From the NCBI GenBank assembly GCA_030378005.1, contig JAUCGF010000105.1, positions 1-53,721 on the forward strand: a stretch of DNA of 53,721 nt, given 5' to 3'. Position numbers and translations under genes: made by a program. Shown piece by piece: positions 1-8,492 of this stretch. This stretch comes from Desulfococcaceae bacterium HSG9. Its GTDB lineage: Bacteria > Desulfobacterota > Desulfobacteria > Desulfobacterales > JAUCGF01. The number at the start of each line of letters is the position of its first letter. Position 1 is the first letter of the stretch. The notes under the pieces were generated by a model. The model saw nothing but the letters and a program-made list of their open reading frames with translations. It ran no database searches and was not told the origin of the DNA.

Positions 1-121
1 CGATACCGACAGGAAGTGCCGGGCACTCTCCCGATAACCACCGCAGAGTTGCGATCAGTTAGATTTTTTAACGGCAGCGGGTTGAAAATTGATCTCATAA
101 TGCGTTTATGAATAATTCAGG

Positions 122-288
122 TTAGTAGAATATGAAAATCTTATAAACTGAAACCTTATTACCTTATCTGATATCGTCATTTTATTATCAAACAGGATAT
201 TTTGCACAAAAATAAGGTAATAAGGTAAAGGATAGGACAGTATTTCAGCTACTAAGGTTTAAAATTCTAAAATAAGGTCAGATGTCAG
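122..288. repeat. 167-bp repeat family A, copy 1
   Basis: A second copy, also 167 bp and with only a few differences, lies in the same orientation at 3308-3474 beyond the FG-GAP gene. The element carries 15-base inverted arms at 153-167 and 212-226 (core CCTTATTACCTTAT / ATAAGGTAATAAGG) around a 44-base loop. No coding capacity is visible. It is probably a non-autonomous miniature element. Nothing convincing was found in bases 1-121. Confidence 0.8.
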
Positions 289-384
289 TAGGGTGTGCAA
301 GTCTGATTTTTTTAACAAAATCCGCATTTTATCCTTGTTGACAAGCAATAAAGAACGTGAATGCAAGAACTTTGCCCACCCTAC
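288..384. repeat. Inverted-repeat element family B, copy 1
   Basis: About 97 bp, ended by inverted repeats of the form GTAGGGTGTGCAA / TTGCCCACCCTAC. A close copy sits at 3145-3237. It abuts copy A1 and ends just before the stop codon of the neighbouring minus-strand gene. Short ORFs across it on both strands are by-products of the palindrome, not genes. Confidence 0.75.
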
Positions 385-388
385 CGCT

Positions 389-2953
389 TTAATCAAGACA
401 ACTCGTTTTACCGAGATACTTGTTGAAAATACACAACGCATCGGCCGGCGTGGTTTCGCCGTCTCCATTCACATCTCCGCATAAGTCTTCACATTCAATT
501 CCGCAGGATGTCTTACAAATCGTCATGTATTTTTCAAAAACGCACAACGCATCGGCCGGCGTGATGTCGCCATCACCATTAACATCTCCGTCGCATACGG
601 TTACGGAACCCGGTGTAAAACTGCCGGAGGTCGCAGTCCATGAACCGATGTCATCGGTCAATGCCGCAATTTCCAAAACGGATGAAACACATACAACCGC
701 TATGTTGAATTTCAGATATACCAGCACACCGCCGGCACCCGGTGCGATACCGTCGAAAGAGCGGTAACCGCCGATGCGTATAGCGCCGGGAGAGTACGGG
801 TTGACATCGAAATCGCCGGCCGGATCAGCGAAATTCACCGACAGCGGGCCTTTTTCAAAGCCCGTATAAGTCAGCATGGCCGAGTCATAAGTTACTTCAA
901 AACCCAGCGCGTTGACCATGTTCGGTGCGTTTTGAATTCTGACCGGCACTGACACGCTTCCGCCGCAAGGGGCCGAACTGTCAACGATATCCAGATCACC
1001 TTCTGTCGTTGGTATTGCAAACACATAAGCCGAGCCGGAATCAGAGCCGCCGTCGTCGTCGAGGTACGCCCCGACGACCGCGGTGTCGCCGCTGACAGCC
1101 ACGGAAGAGCCGAAATTGTCATCAGCGGCCGCGTCGTCGGCGGTCAGTTTGGCGGTCTGCGTCATGTCAATCCATCCGCCTGCCGGTTTGACGAACACAT
1201 AAGCCGAGCCGGAATCACCAAACGCCCCGACAACCGCGGTGTCGCCGCTGACGGACACGGACCAGCCGAAAAAGCCATAGGCGGCCGCGTCGGTGGCGGT
1301 CAGTTTGGCGGTCTGGTTACCGTTGCCGTTCGTCCATTCGGTTCCCTTTTCGAACACATAAGCCGAGCCGGAACGATGGCCGCCGTCGTCGTCGTCATAC
1401 GCCCCGACGACCGCGGTGTCGCCGCTGACAGCCACGGAAGAGCCGAAATTGTCATCAGCGGCCGCGTCGGCGGCGGTCAGTTTGGCGGTCTGCGTCATGT
1501 CAATCCATCCGTCTGCCGGTTTGACGAACACATAAGCCGAGTCGGAAGAATCGCCGCCAGACGTCCCGACGACCGCGGTGTCGCCGCTGACGGACACGGA
1601 CCGGCCGAACCGGTCATGGGCGGCCGCATCGTCGGCAGTCAGTTTGGCGGTCTGCGTCATGTCAATCCATCCGCCTGCCGGTTTGACGAACACATAAGCC
1701 GAGCCGGAATCAGAGCCGCCGTGGTCGTTGCCATGCGCCCCGACGACCGCGGTGTCGCCGCTGACAGCCACGGACCAGCCGAAAGATTCAAGGAGGTGCG
1801 CGCCTGCGGCGGGCAGTGCGGTCGCGTTGTCGGCGGTCAGTTTGGCGGCCTGCCCCCAATTATCGTCGCCGCCGTGGTCGCGCTTGAACACATAAGCCGA
1901 GCCGGAATCATCGCCGTCGTCGTCGTCGCCGTAGCGCGCCCCGACGACCGCGGTGTCGCCGCTGACAGCCACGGAACAGCCGAAAAAGTCCCAGGCGGCC
2001 GCGTCGTCGGCGGTCAATTTAGCGGCCAGCCCCCAATTATCGGTGCCGTTGTCGCGCTCGAATACATAAGCCGAGCCGGAATAATCGCCAGCGTCGTCGT
2101 CGTGTGACGCCCCGACGACCGCGGTGTCGCCGCTGACAGCCACGGAACAGCCGAAATAGTCACTGGCGGCCGCGTCGCCGGCGGTCAGTTTGACCTGTTG
2201 AATCCAGGGATCGACAGTGACAGGGTAGCGTGCATGGGAATCATCAAAGCAAATGATGAGTTTATCATTTCGCATTTGCAGACGCGCAGGCAAGGATTTT
2301 TTATCGGCGTCAAAGACATAAAGGCCCGCATAACGGGTGACGGTTTTTCCCGCGCTGTTTTTAAATGCAAGGGTGCGGTCGTCTAAGAGAACCGCGTCAA
2401 GAGAACCTTGCAAGGTCAATTCTAACCGTGCATGGGAATCACCTGCGGGATTGCCGGGCGGGCTGTCAAGGGTGAAGCCCTGTTCCAGTCCCAAGGGCGT
2501 GTTGAGATACCACTCGGTGAGGTTATCGCCACGGCGGAATTCGATACGGTTGCCCAGAGCCTTGATTTCGGCCGGCGGCGGTGTTTCAAGTGTGTCATAA
2601 CCGATGCCGGTGAGGGTGAGAGCATACGAATCGTCTGTATTCATCTTGCAGAATCGAATTTCATCATGCGAAAACGACATTTTCATTTTATGGGAACGGT
2701 TTTCCACAGCATACCCGTCTCCGACTTTTTCAATGTTATAAGTGGCCGGCAGGTCTTTGCTGATCGACTTGGCGATAGCGGCCATGGCTTCAGACGGCAA
2801 AGGGTCGTTCTGCCTGGCCATGCACGGGGCGGTTATCAGCGCGGTCATCAAGACAGCGACTGACAAAAATAAAAGCGCCTTCCCAAATCGGGAAAAAGGC
2901 GTTTTTGCAATTTTAAACGTCAAGCTGTTTTTTTTCATTTTTTGTGTACTCAT
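389..2953 (-). CDS. Secreted FG-GAP-like repeat protein with cohesin and dockerin domains
   Basis: An 854-residue exported protein. A hydrophobic segment at about 26-42 is followed by a likely signal-peptidase site (APCMA|R). Residues 50-250 resemble the conserved leader found before FG-GAP repeats. From residue 255 there are seven repeats of 52-66 residues, each with KLTA, FGxSVxVSGDTAVVGA and SGSAYVF; seven units suggest a seven-bladed beta-propeller (inference). A cohesin-like domain follows at about 645-785. The C-terminus has two dockerin-type calcium loops (DVNGDG followed by PADALC). The start is supported by GGAGGT upstream. Cohesin and dockerin in one chain suggest a cell-surface scaffold or adhesin; the ligand is unknown. 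The gene stands alone between repeat elements. Confidence 0.85.
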   Translation of the reverse strand: MSTQKMKKNSLTFKIAKTPFSRFGKALLFLSVAVLMTALITAPCMARQNDPLPSEAMAAIAKSISKDLPATYNIEKVGDGYAVENRSHKMKMSFSHDEIRFCKMNTDDSYALTLTGIGYDTLETPPPAEIKALGNRIEFRRGDNLTEWYLNTPLGLEQGFTLDSPPGNPAGDSHARLELTLQGSLDAVLLDDRTLAFKNSAGKTVTRYAGLYVFDADKKSLPARLQMRNDKLIICFDDSHARYPVTVDPWIQQVKLTAGDAAASDYFGCSVAVSGDTAVVGASHDDDAGDYSGSAYVFERDNGTDNWGLAAKLTADDAAAWDFFGCSVAVSGDTAVVGARYGDDDDGDDSGSAYVFKRDHGGDDNWGQAAKLTADNATALPAAGAHLLESFGWSVAVSGDTAVVGAHGNDHGGSDSGSAYVFVKPAGGWIDMTQTAKLTADDAAAHDRFGRSVSVSGDTAVVGTSGGDSSDSAYVFVKPADGWIDMTQTAKLTAADAAADDNFGSSVAVSGDTAVVGAYDDDDGGHRSGSAYVFEKGTEWTNGNGNQTAKLTATDAAAYGFFGWSVSVSGDTAVVGAFGDSGSAYVFVKPAGGWIDMTQTAKLTADDAAADDNFGSSVAVSGDTAVVGAYLDDDGGSDSGSAYVFAIPTTEGDLDIVDSSAPCGGSVSVPVRIQNAPNMVNALGFEVTYDSAMLTYTGFEKGPLSVNFADPAGDFDVNPYSPGAIRIGGYRSFDGIAPGAGGVLVYLKFNIAVVCVSSVLEIAALTDDIGSWTATSGSFTPGSVTVCDGDVNGDGDITPADALCVFEKYMTICKTSCGIECEDLCGDVNGDGETTPADALCIFNKYLGKTSCLD

Positions 2954-3013
2954 TTTTTACCTCCGTTTTTGTTTTCTGTAAGTTCAGCACTCCTCCTAAA
3001 AGTGCTTCAGTAG

Positions 3014-3077
3014 GGTGGGTAAAATGCCGCCCCTGATGTTCGTATTCGTACAAATTTTCGTCGGCATTTTGCCCACC
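3014..3077. repeat. Short inverted-repeat element (family C)
   Basis: A 16-base arm GGTGGGTAAAATGCCG at 3014-3029 pairs with CGGCATTTTGCCCACC at 3062-3077 with one mismatch, enclosing 32 bases. It lies upstream of the FG-GAP gene. Its ends share the GGTGGG core of family B, so the two may be related. Confidence 0.6.
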
Positions 3078-3144
3078 GGTTTTAACCACGTTCATTGTTC
3101 ACAAGCGATTTTTGCGTTGTAGCGACAGGATATAGTTCGTAAAT

Positions 3145-3237
3145 GGTGGGCAAGTCTGATTTTTTAAACAAAATCCGCATTTTATCCTTATTGATAAGCA
3201 ATAAAGAACGTGAATGCAAAAACGTTGCCCACCCTAC
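3145..3237. repeat. Inverted-repeat element family B, copy 2
   Basis: Near-identical to 288-384 and in the same orientation, with GGTGGGCAAG at the left end and TTGCCCACCCTACC at the right. Here B precedes A, whereas at the left of the FG-GAP gene A precedes B. Confidence 0.75.
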
Positions 3238-3307
3238 CACTGAAAAAGTACCTGATAGCTTGTTTCCGATAAAGTCTGATAAAAACCTTATTTCAGTTTT
3301 TAAAACC

Positions 3308-3474
3308 TTAGTAGAATATGAAAATCTTATAAACTGAAACCTTATTACCTTATCAGATACCGTCATTTTGTTATGAAACTGGATATTTTGCACAAAAATA
3401 AGGTAATAAGGTAAAGGATAGGACAGTATTTCAGCTACTAAGGTTTAAAATTCTAAAATAAGGTCAGATGTCAG
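3308..3474. repeat. 167-bp repeat family A, copy 2
   Basis: Direct copy of 122-288, ending at the same GATGTCAG. It keeps the inverted arms around CCTTATTACCTTAT. With copy 1 it brackets the FG-GAP/dockerin gene, a possible substrate for recombination. Confidence 0.8.
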
Positions 3475-3494
3475 CCGGTAATCCAACAAAGTAG

Positions 3495-3617
3495 TGTTGT
3501 GTCAAGTTTAAGGTGACAGGTGAAAATCAGGAGTGCTGACTTCAGTTTGCCAAAACGCTCCAAAAGCGGCAAACTGAAGTTTGCACTCCTACCCGTCAGC
3601 TAAATGTTGACACAACA
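3495..3617. mobile_element. MITE-like element with terminal inverted repeats and a possible target duplication
   Basis: Perfect 11-base terminal inverted repeats (TGTTGTGTCAA / TTGACACAACA) bound 123 bp. The flanks read GTAG on both sides (3491-3494 and 3618-3621), a possible 4-bp target-site duplication. Inside is a strong hairpin whose arms carry AGTGCTGACTTCAGTTTGCC and its near complement. The motif GCAAACTGAAGTTTGCACTCCT recurs at 15511. No ORF is present. Confidence 0.65.
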
Positions 3618-3754
3618 GTAGTGTTATTCAAAAACCAGCATTTATACGAAGAGAGGCTTTATCAATTTTATAAAGAATTCACCGGCTCCGTATGATAATT
3701 TTTTTCACATAAGGCATCCGGCCGGTTTACAAACAGGCAGTGAAGGAAAAAAAA

Positions 3755-5497
3755 ATGGAAGAAATAACCAAAGCGCAACAAGGACGCATCGCCATACGTA
3801 TGATAAAAACCACGGTGGATGCACTTTCACTCAGAGGCTACTATAAACCTTCGGGAAGGTCAGGGCAGACGCTTGCAGAAGGCTTGCGGCTGTTGCGGCC
3901 TGAAATTTATGGTTCTATGAATAATCCCCGTATCATTGAACTCAAAGGGTTGGAGTATGTGATAGACCGGCTTCCGCGAGGGATTGAAGAATGCACTGAA
4001 ATTGTTTTGACCGCCCAGGATACATTTGAAAACACTTCCTTTGAAAAAATTGAACCGCCCAAGCGGCGACGGGCATCTTACCGTGTGAGCGCTAAAGAGA
4101 TGTGCTTTATTATCACACGCGGTTTAAGTGAAATCTATGATATTATTACCCATATCACTTTTTTAAATAATGAAGCCATCAAGATAAAAAATCAAATCAG
4201 CGATTTATCCGGCCAATACACACGGGAATGGGGCGGCCTGGAAAAGTTTGTCAAACGGGAAAATGATTTAAACGCCGCAGAACTTGAACGCGCGATTTGG
4301 ATGTTAAGTATTATTTTGGGAAGAACTTATCAAGAAACATGGGATACATACAATTATCTAGAACAGGGCCGGGTTAAAAACAACAGCAACCGGGGGCTTT
4401 TCAACATTATTTACAGTCTGGGAAAACGTTTGGAAGCGGAAAGCCAATCCCGCGACAATCAACTGTTGATCTATTTCACGCCGTCTCTAAAAGAGATGAT
4501 CGGCCATCAGCACTGCGCCCGTCAATGGGCCATACATATCAAAGATCGGATATTCGATTTGAATTTGCAAAAGCGTCCCCTGCATATTATCAGTGCTAAT
4601 CTGCATAGCGTGATAAACGTATTATATGGGTATGCCGCTCTCAAAACGGATGTTCGGCCAGAATCATCCGGTAATATTTATGAATTTTTTAATGAATTGC
4701 GAGATAAAGGCGAACAGGTGCGCAACTATGCTGTCAAAAACGGTTTATACGAACTTCCGGATCAGGCAGGTGCGTTTATCGACTGCCAATTGATTGATAC
4801 GGCCCTTATGGATGCGGTTGAACCACATCCCGAAATACGGATCGATCTAAAAAGCAAAGAGGATCATCGCCCCGTTATCCTGGTGATGGATTACGCTTTT
4901 GGCGCCCAGGCCTTTGAAGTGATGGATGAATTGCTCAAGCCCTTGTTGTCTGAACACTCAGACGGCGTGACGGTCGATGATAACGAAGTGAAGCATGATC
5001 GGATTAACTTAAATATCCAATCTGTTTCGGTAATGGGCAAAGCGGGCATTCTGACCGGCCATAAAGGGGATATTATGCTTGCCACCGCTCATATTATCGA
5101 AGGCACGGCTCATAATTACATCGTCAATAACACCTTGCAGCGCGATGATTTTGAATCTTCGGTTGACGTTTATACAGGCCCGATTGTCACCGTTCTGGGA
5201 ACCTCGCTTCAGAATAAATATGTGCTTGAAAAACTCAAAAGAACATCATGGAAAGCGGTAGGCCTTGAAATGGAGGGCGGGCATTACCAACGGGCGATCA
5301 ATGCCGCTATCATTCGTAAACATATCCCGGCTGATGTAAAAATAAGTTATGCGTACTATGCCTCTGACAACCCGCTTTTCAGCGACCAAACATTGGCATC
5401 GGGCAGTATCGGAACAGAGGGAATCAAGTCAACTTATATGATAACCAAAGTGATTTTGGAAAAGGTTTTTCAATCCGATGCTTTCTGTTCTGACTAA
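3755..5497 (+). CDS. Conserved protein, DUF6909-like, with phosphorylase-like C-terminal part
   Basis: A 580-residue soluble protein without signal or membrane segments. The N-terminal two thirds is helical and unrecognised by motif. The C-terminal third has strings reminiscent of nucleoside phosphorylases: GKAGILTGHKGDIM, a glycine/threonine segment (HIIEGTAHNY), and GLEMEGGHYQRAI, which resembles the EMEG substrate-binding motif of that superfamily. From memory it matches the family labelled DUF6909 in delta-proteobacteria; the reaction is unknown. I chose ATG 3755 over GTG 3740 because AAGGA lies about 8 bases upstream. It converges on the MuiA-like gene with only 18 bases between stops. 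Confidence 0.75.
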   Translation: MEEITKAQQGRIAIRMIKTTVDALSLRGYYKPSGRSGQTLAEGLRLLRPEIYGSMNNPRIIELKGLEYVIDRLPRGIEECTEIVLTAQDTFENTSFEKIEPPKRRRASYRVSAKEMCFIITRGLSEIYDIITHITFLNNEAIKIKNQISDLSGQYTREWGGLEKFVKRENDLNAAELERAIWMLSIILGRTYQETWDTYNYLEQGRVKNNSNRGLFNIIYSLGKRLEAESQSRDNQLLIYFTPSLKEMIGHQHCARQWAIHIKDRIFDLNLQKRPLHIISANLHSVINVLYGYAALKTDVRPESSGNIYEFFNELRDKGEQVRNYAVKNGLYELPDQAGAFIDCQLIDTALMDAVEPHPEIRIDLKSKEDHRPVILVMDYAFGAQAFEVMDELLKPLLSEHSDGVTVDDNEVKHDRINLNIQSVSVMGKAGILTGHKGDIMLATAHIIEGTAHNYIVNNTLQRDDFESSVDVYTGPIVTVLGTSLQNKYVLEKLKRTSWKAVGLEMEGGHYQRAINAAIIRKHIPADVKISYAYYASDNPLFSDQTLASGSIGTEGIKSTYMITKVILEKVFQSDAFCSD

Positions 5498-5515
5498 ATT
5501 CTATCGAAGTGCAAG

Positions 5516-7165
5516 CTAATCTTTAAGAATGTTATGGATGTTATTCGGATGTTTCATATCGAATCGAATCTCAATTATCTTTGTATTTTTGGCCGACATC
5601 TCAAAATCCCAAAGCATGACGCCTTCTCTTTTCAGGTAATCTTTTTCCGTTGGCTCAGGATCGGTTTCCACGCCTTTAATTGAAATTCGATCCGTTGCAG
5701 AGACCGGGATGCGATCTGTCAGACGAACGCGCACAGCTTCATCTTTTAAATTTTCAACAGTGATGCGATAAACCAGCGTACGGGCGGTACTCATTCGATC
5801 AACAATACCGAAAAAGGTTTCGTTTACTTTATCGGTTATTTTCGAACGCCGTACTTTCACACCGCGTTCCGCCCCCAAATTAATCAGCAAGTCTTCGCCG
5901 GCCTGTTTTTCGGTCAAGGCCGCACTTCCGACGAATCTGCCGCCGAAATAGATATTCAGCCGTCCTGATAGAAGAGTGCTGTCCGGTTCCGCCCGACACA
6001 CCAAATAACACAAAGGGTCTATGGCCGGAGCTGTGTAAATATAAAATTCACGCGTCACCTCTTTGGAATATAGAGGTAAAAGAGTTTCATCACCACCGGA
6101 TTTGATATCAGTTTGTTGGGGTAACTGATATTCAAAAGCAAGGGGAAGTTTTTTTTCTTCGGCTTGGGTGAAGTGAGCCTCTGGCTCCTCCAACGAAGCT
6201 GCCATCAGAGCGGTTTCTTCCGCCAAATGTGCTTTGCCACGCTTTTTCTTTCTCATCGGTGGTACCGCCCCTACCATCATGGTAGCGGCCATCGGCATCA
6301 CCGGATTGGGCATGCCGACGCGCCATGTGTGCAGATCAGGCAGGGCCGCTCCTTTAAGCGGTATGGCATTTGATACGGCCAGCGTAATATTTTCCCAATT
6401 TTCACCTGTTGTTTGGCGAATACGGGCAAACATCGTCAGATTGAGCCGTGATAAATCCAAAGGTGCGTCTGCTTTATAAACCGGCTTCCAAAAAGCGTTT
6501 TGAACGACGTAGGAAACGATCAGGTTGATTTCGTGCGCTTCCTGACTTAAAAATAACACTTCAATGACTTTACGGAATTTTTGTTCAGGCTGTCGGATCT
6601 GTTTCAGCCGCATTTTTAACACGGTTAATTCATCATCGGTCTCTTCAATCCTACGAAACAGACGTTCGTTTTCATCGGCAAGATTTTTATAGTTTTCTTC
6701 TAAAAATAACAACATGGTTTTAAGGTCATCCGTTTTCGGAAAAACGGTTTTAATTTTTTTGGGTATCTCCTTTTCGCCAAAATTGATCACCGAATCAAGA
6801 AACCGTTGTTGTTTGTTAAGCACTTCATTTTCTTGCTCCAGTGTTCGACGCTGTCGTTTCATCACCTTAATTTCATCTTCAACTTCCTTAACATTTTTTT
6901 GAGGCGCGTCTTTGACCGGAATTTCTTTATACTGCACACTGATAATTTCACCCCGGCCATAGACTGCCGCTTGAACCGAATCACTATCCACCTGAAACGC
7001 TTGCAGTTCCACGCACAATCGGTTTAAACCTGTTTGCACATGCGCTTGGGTCTTGCGTTTTATATAAGCCTGATCGGTGAAAACCACGGCCTCTGCAATC
7101 CGATTACAATCTCCTTCACGAATAATTTCATCCTGGGAAAACTGACTTTTTGCTGGTGTGTCCAT
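5516..7165 (-). CDS. MuiA-like protein (DUF4140/DUF4139)
   Basis: A 549-residue protein with the layout of the mucoidy-inhibitor MuiA family. The N-terminal domain (about 20-90) is DUF4140-like, a coiled coil rich in Glu/Lys/Gln runs at about 90-200, and the C-terminal DUF4139 beta-rich domain begins near VSYVVQNAFWKPVYKAD. No signal peptide is visible, so it is probably cytoplasmic, unlike many family members that are exported. A short Lys/Arg stretch (MRKKKRGK) interrupts the C-terminal domain. AAAGGA precedes the ATG. It lies 35 bases downstream of the tRNA methyltransferase gene, so co-transcription is likely. The biochemical role of the family is poorly known. Confidence 0.8.
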   Translation of the reverse strand: MDTPAKSQFSQDEIIREGDCNRIAEAVVFTDQAYIKRKTQAHVQTGLNRLCVELQAFQVDSDSVQAAVYGRGEIISVQYKEIPVKDAPQKNVKEVEDEIKVMKRQRRTLEQENEVLNKQQRFLDSVINFGEKEIPKKIKTVFPKTDDLKTMLLFLEENYKNLADENERLFRRIEETDDELTVLKMRLKQIRQPEQKFRKVIEVLFLSQEAHEINLIVSYVVQNAFWKPVYKADAPLDLSRLNLTMFARIRQTTGENWENITLAVSNAIPLKGAALPDLHTWRVGMPNPVMPMAATMMVGAVPPMRKKKRGKAHLAEETALMAASLEEPEAHFTQAEEKKLPLAFEYQLPQQTDIKSGGDETLLPLYSKEVTREFYIYTAPAIDPLCYLVCRAEPDSTLLSGRLNIYFGGRFVGSAALTEKQAGEDLLINLGAERGVKVRRSKITDKVNETFFGIVDRMSTARTLVYRITVENLKDEAVRVRLTDRIPVSATDRISIKGVETDPEPTEKDYLKREGVMLWDFEMSAKNTKIIEIRFDMKHPNNIHNILKD

Positions 7166-7200
7166 TTGGATTCCTTTCTCTAAATTTATTAGAAAATTTT

Positions 7201-7914
7201 TTACGGTTCAAAAATTTTGCGAACCTCCTCTGTATATTCATTGTTTTGATCGTAAAGTACAAGCGGTGTTTCCACTTTCAACCCCGGTCGTCCCCCCTTA
7301 ACTCCCGTTGCAATGACCAATTGAGCGGAGGTATGCCAACCGGAATGAACCATACGCAATTTTTTAGGTTCAATATCAGCGTTGTGCATTTCGGTAAGCA
7401 GGGCGGTGATGCGTTCGGCCGGATAGATAATAACGAATTTTCCCTTGACTGACAATAGCCAACGGGCAGTCATAACAATATCTTTAAGCGTGATACATAT
7501 CTCATGCCTCGCTATCGCCCGCTGCCTATCCGGATTGGTGCGTCCGGTTTTTACCTTATAATAAGGTGGGTTGGTGACCACCATATCTATTTTATCGTGA
7601 AAGCTGTACGTATCCAATGCTTTCATATCCTGGTGAACGATTCTGATTTGATTTTCCATTTTGTTGGTAATCACATTGTGTATAGCGAAATCAGCGAGTT
7701 CCTTTTGGATTTCAATGCCGTAAATCGATACTCCGGGAAAGCGATAAGCCAGTATTAATGCGATAATGCCACAACCTGTGCCTAAATCAAGAATTGTGTC
7801 ATCTAATCGCGGAAAAACCTGCGCGGCCAGCAGAACGGCATCAATCGAATACCGGTATCCCGTGGGATGTTGATGAATATGTAAACGTCCGTTAAAAAAA
7901 GTATCTGTTGCCAT
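7201..7914 (-). CDS. trmN6: tRNA1(Val) adenine-37 N6-methyltransferase-like protein
   Basis: A 237-residue SAM-dependent methyltransferase. Motif I is ILDLGTGCGIIALILA and motif IV is NPPYY, the signature of N6-adenine methyltransferases. An acidic residue follows strand 2 in YGIEIQKELADFA. Length and pattern match the YfiC/TrmN6 family, which methylates A37 of tRNA-Val; other substrates such as rRNA cannot be excluded. The Shine-Dalgarno sequence is weak. It lies in a minus-strand run with the MuiA-like gene downstream and the DUF721 gene upstream, separated from the latter by a palindromic element. Confidence 0.8.
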   Translation of the reverse strand: MATDTFFNGRLHIHQHPTGYRYSIDAVLLAAQVFPRLDDTILDLGTGCGIIALILAYRFPGVSIYGIEIQKELADFAIHNVITNKMENQIRIVHQDMKALDTYSFHDKIDMVVTNPPYYKVKTGRTNPDRQRAIARHEICITLKDIVMTARWLLSVKGKFVIIYPAERITALLTEMHNADIEPKKLRMVHSGWHTSAQLVIATGVKGGRPGLKVETPLVLYDQNNEYTEEVRKIFEP

Positions 7915-7926
7915 TAAATTTCAATT

Positions 7927-8032
7927 TAAGTACTTGGACATATATTTTCAGGTTACAAATTCTGCTGGAAATCGGATTTTTCTAAAAAATCCGATTTCTA
8001 AAATACCGGAAAACTTTTTTCCAGGTACTTAT
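7927..8032. repeat. 105-bp palindromic element E, copy 1
   Basis: Starts TAAGTACTTGGACATAT and ends CCAGGTACTTAT, so its ends are imperfect inverted repeats. An inner hairpin is formed by AAATCGGATTTTT and AAAAATCCGATTT. It is nearly identical to 10634-10738 in the same orientation. The two copies bracket the DUF721-hflK-hflC segment. Confidence 0.8.
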
Positions 8033-8035
8033 AAC

Positions 8036-8350
8036 CTAAATTGTGCCGACCTTAAATTTTATGTCATTGATCATCTTTTTACCTAACGCATGATTTATTT
8101 TAGTGATCATGCGTTGTTTTGAAAATTGAAGTTCCTGAATTAAACCGGAATGGGTCACGTTCACCCAAAGAAATCGGCCTTTAAAAGCTTCTGGTTGTGC
8201 ATTTTGAGCGATTCGGTCGCCGACGGCTTGATCCCATATTTCCCATATTCGTATCAGTTCGGCATCCGATTCCTGACGATACGTACTTAAAATATTTTGC
8301 AAAATGCCACCGATATGAGCCGGTTTTCTATTTTGAATGCTTTTTTTCAT
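8036..8350 (-). CDS. DUF721 (DciA-like) protein
   Basis: A 104-residue protein. The segment around IGGILQNILSTYRQ, IWEIWDQAVGDRIAQNAQP and GRFLWVNVTHSGLIQELQF is typical of DUF721. The family includes DciA, the ancestral loader of the replicative helicase DnaB, as well as small proteins of unknown role. A longer reading starting at 8440 is open, but ATG 8350 has AGGAAG about nine bases upstream while the distal start has none. It is divergent from hflK, so both promoters should lie within about 140 bases. Confidence 0.75.
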   Translation of the reverse strand: MKKSIQNRKPAHIGGILQNILSTYRQESDAELIRIWEIWDQAVGDRIAQNAQPEAFKGRFLWVNVTHSGLIQELQFSKQRMITKINHALGKKMINDIKFKVGTI

Positions 8351-8492
8351 TATAATGATCTTCCTGAATTTTTCTAAACTTTTGCTTTTTACTTGACTTG
8401 AGTGCAAGGGAATATTAGATTGTTTTAACTTTTTTATCATATATTATAATTTGTAAGCTAATCTGAACCTAGTAAAAAATCAAGGACAAACA

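Noticed and set aside
1..121. Possible end of a gene at the left edge
   Set aside because: Short open frames exist on both strands but none has a recognisable domain or a convincing start or stop context.
1376..2107. 243-residue plus-strand ORF across the FG-GAP repeats
   Set aside because: It is the antisense shadow of repeated codons; it lacks a ribosome site and the minus-strand frame has clear domains.
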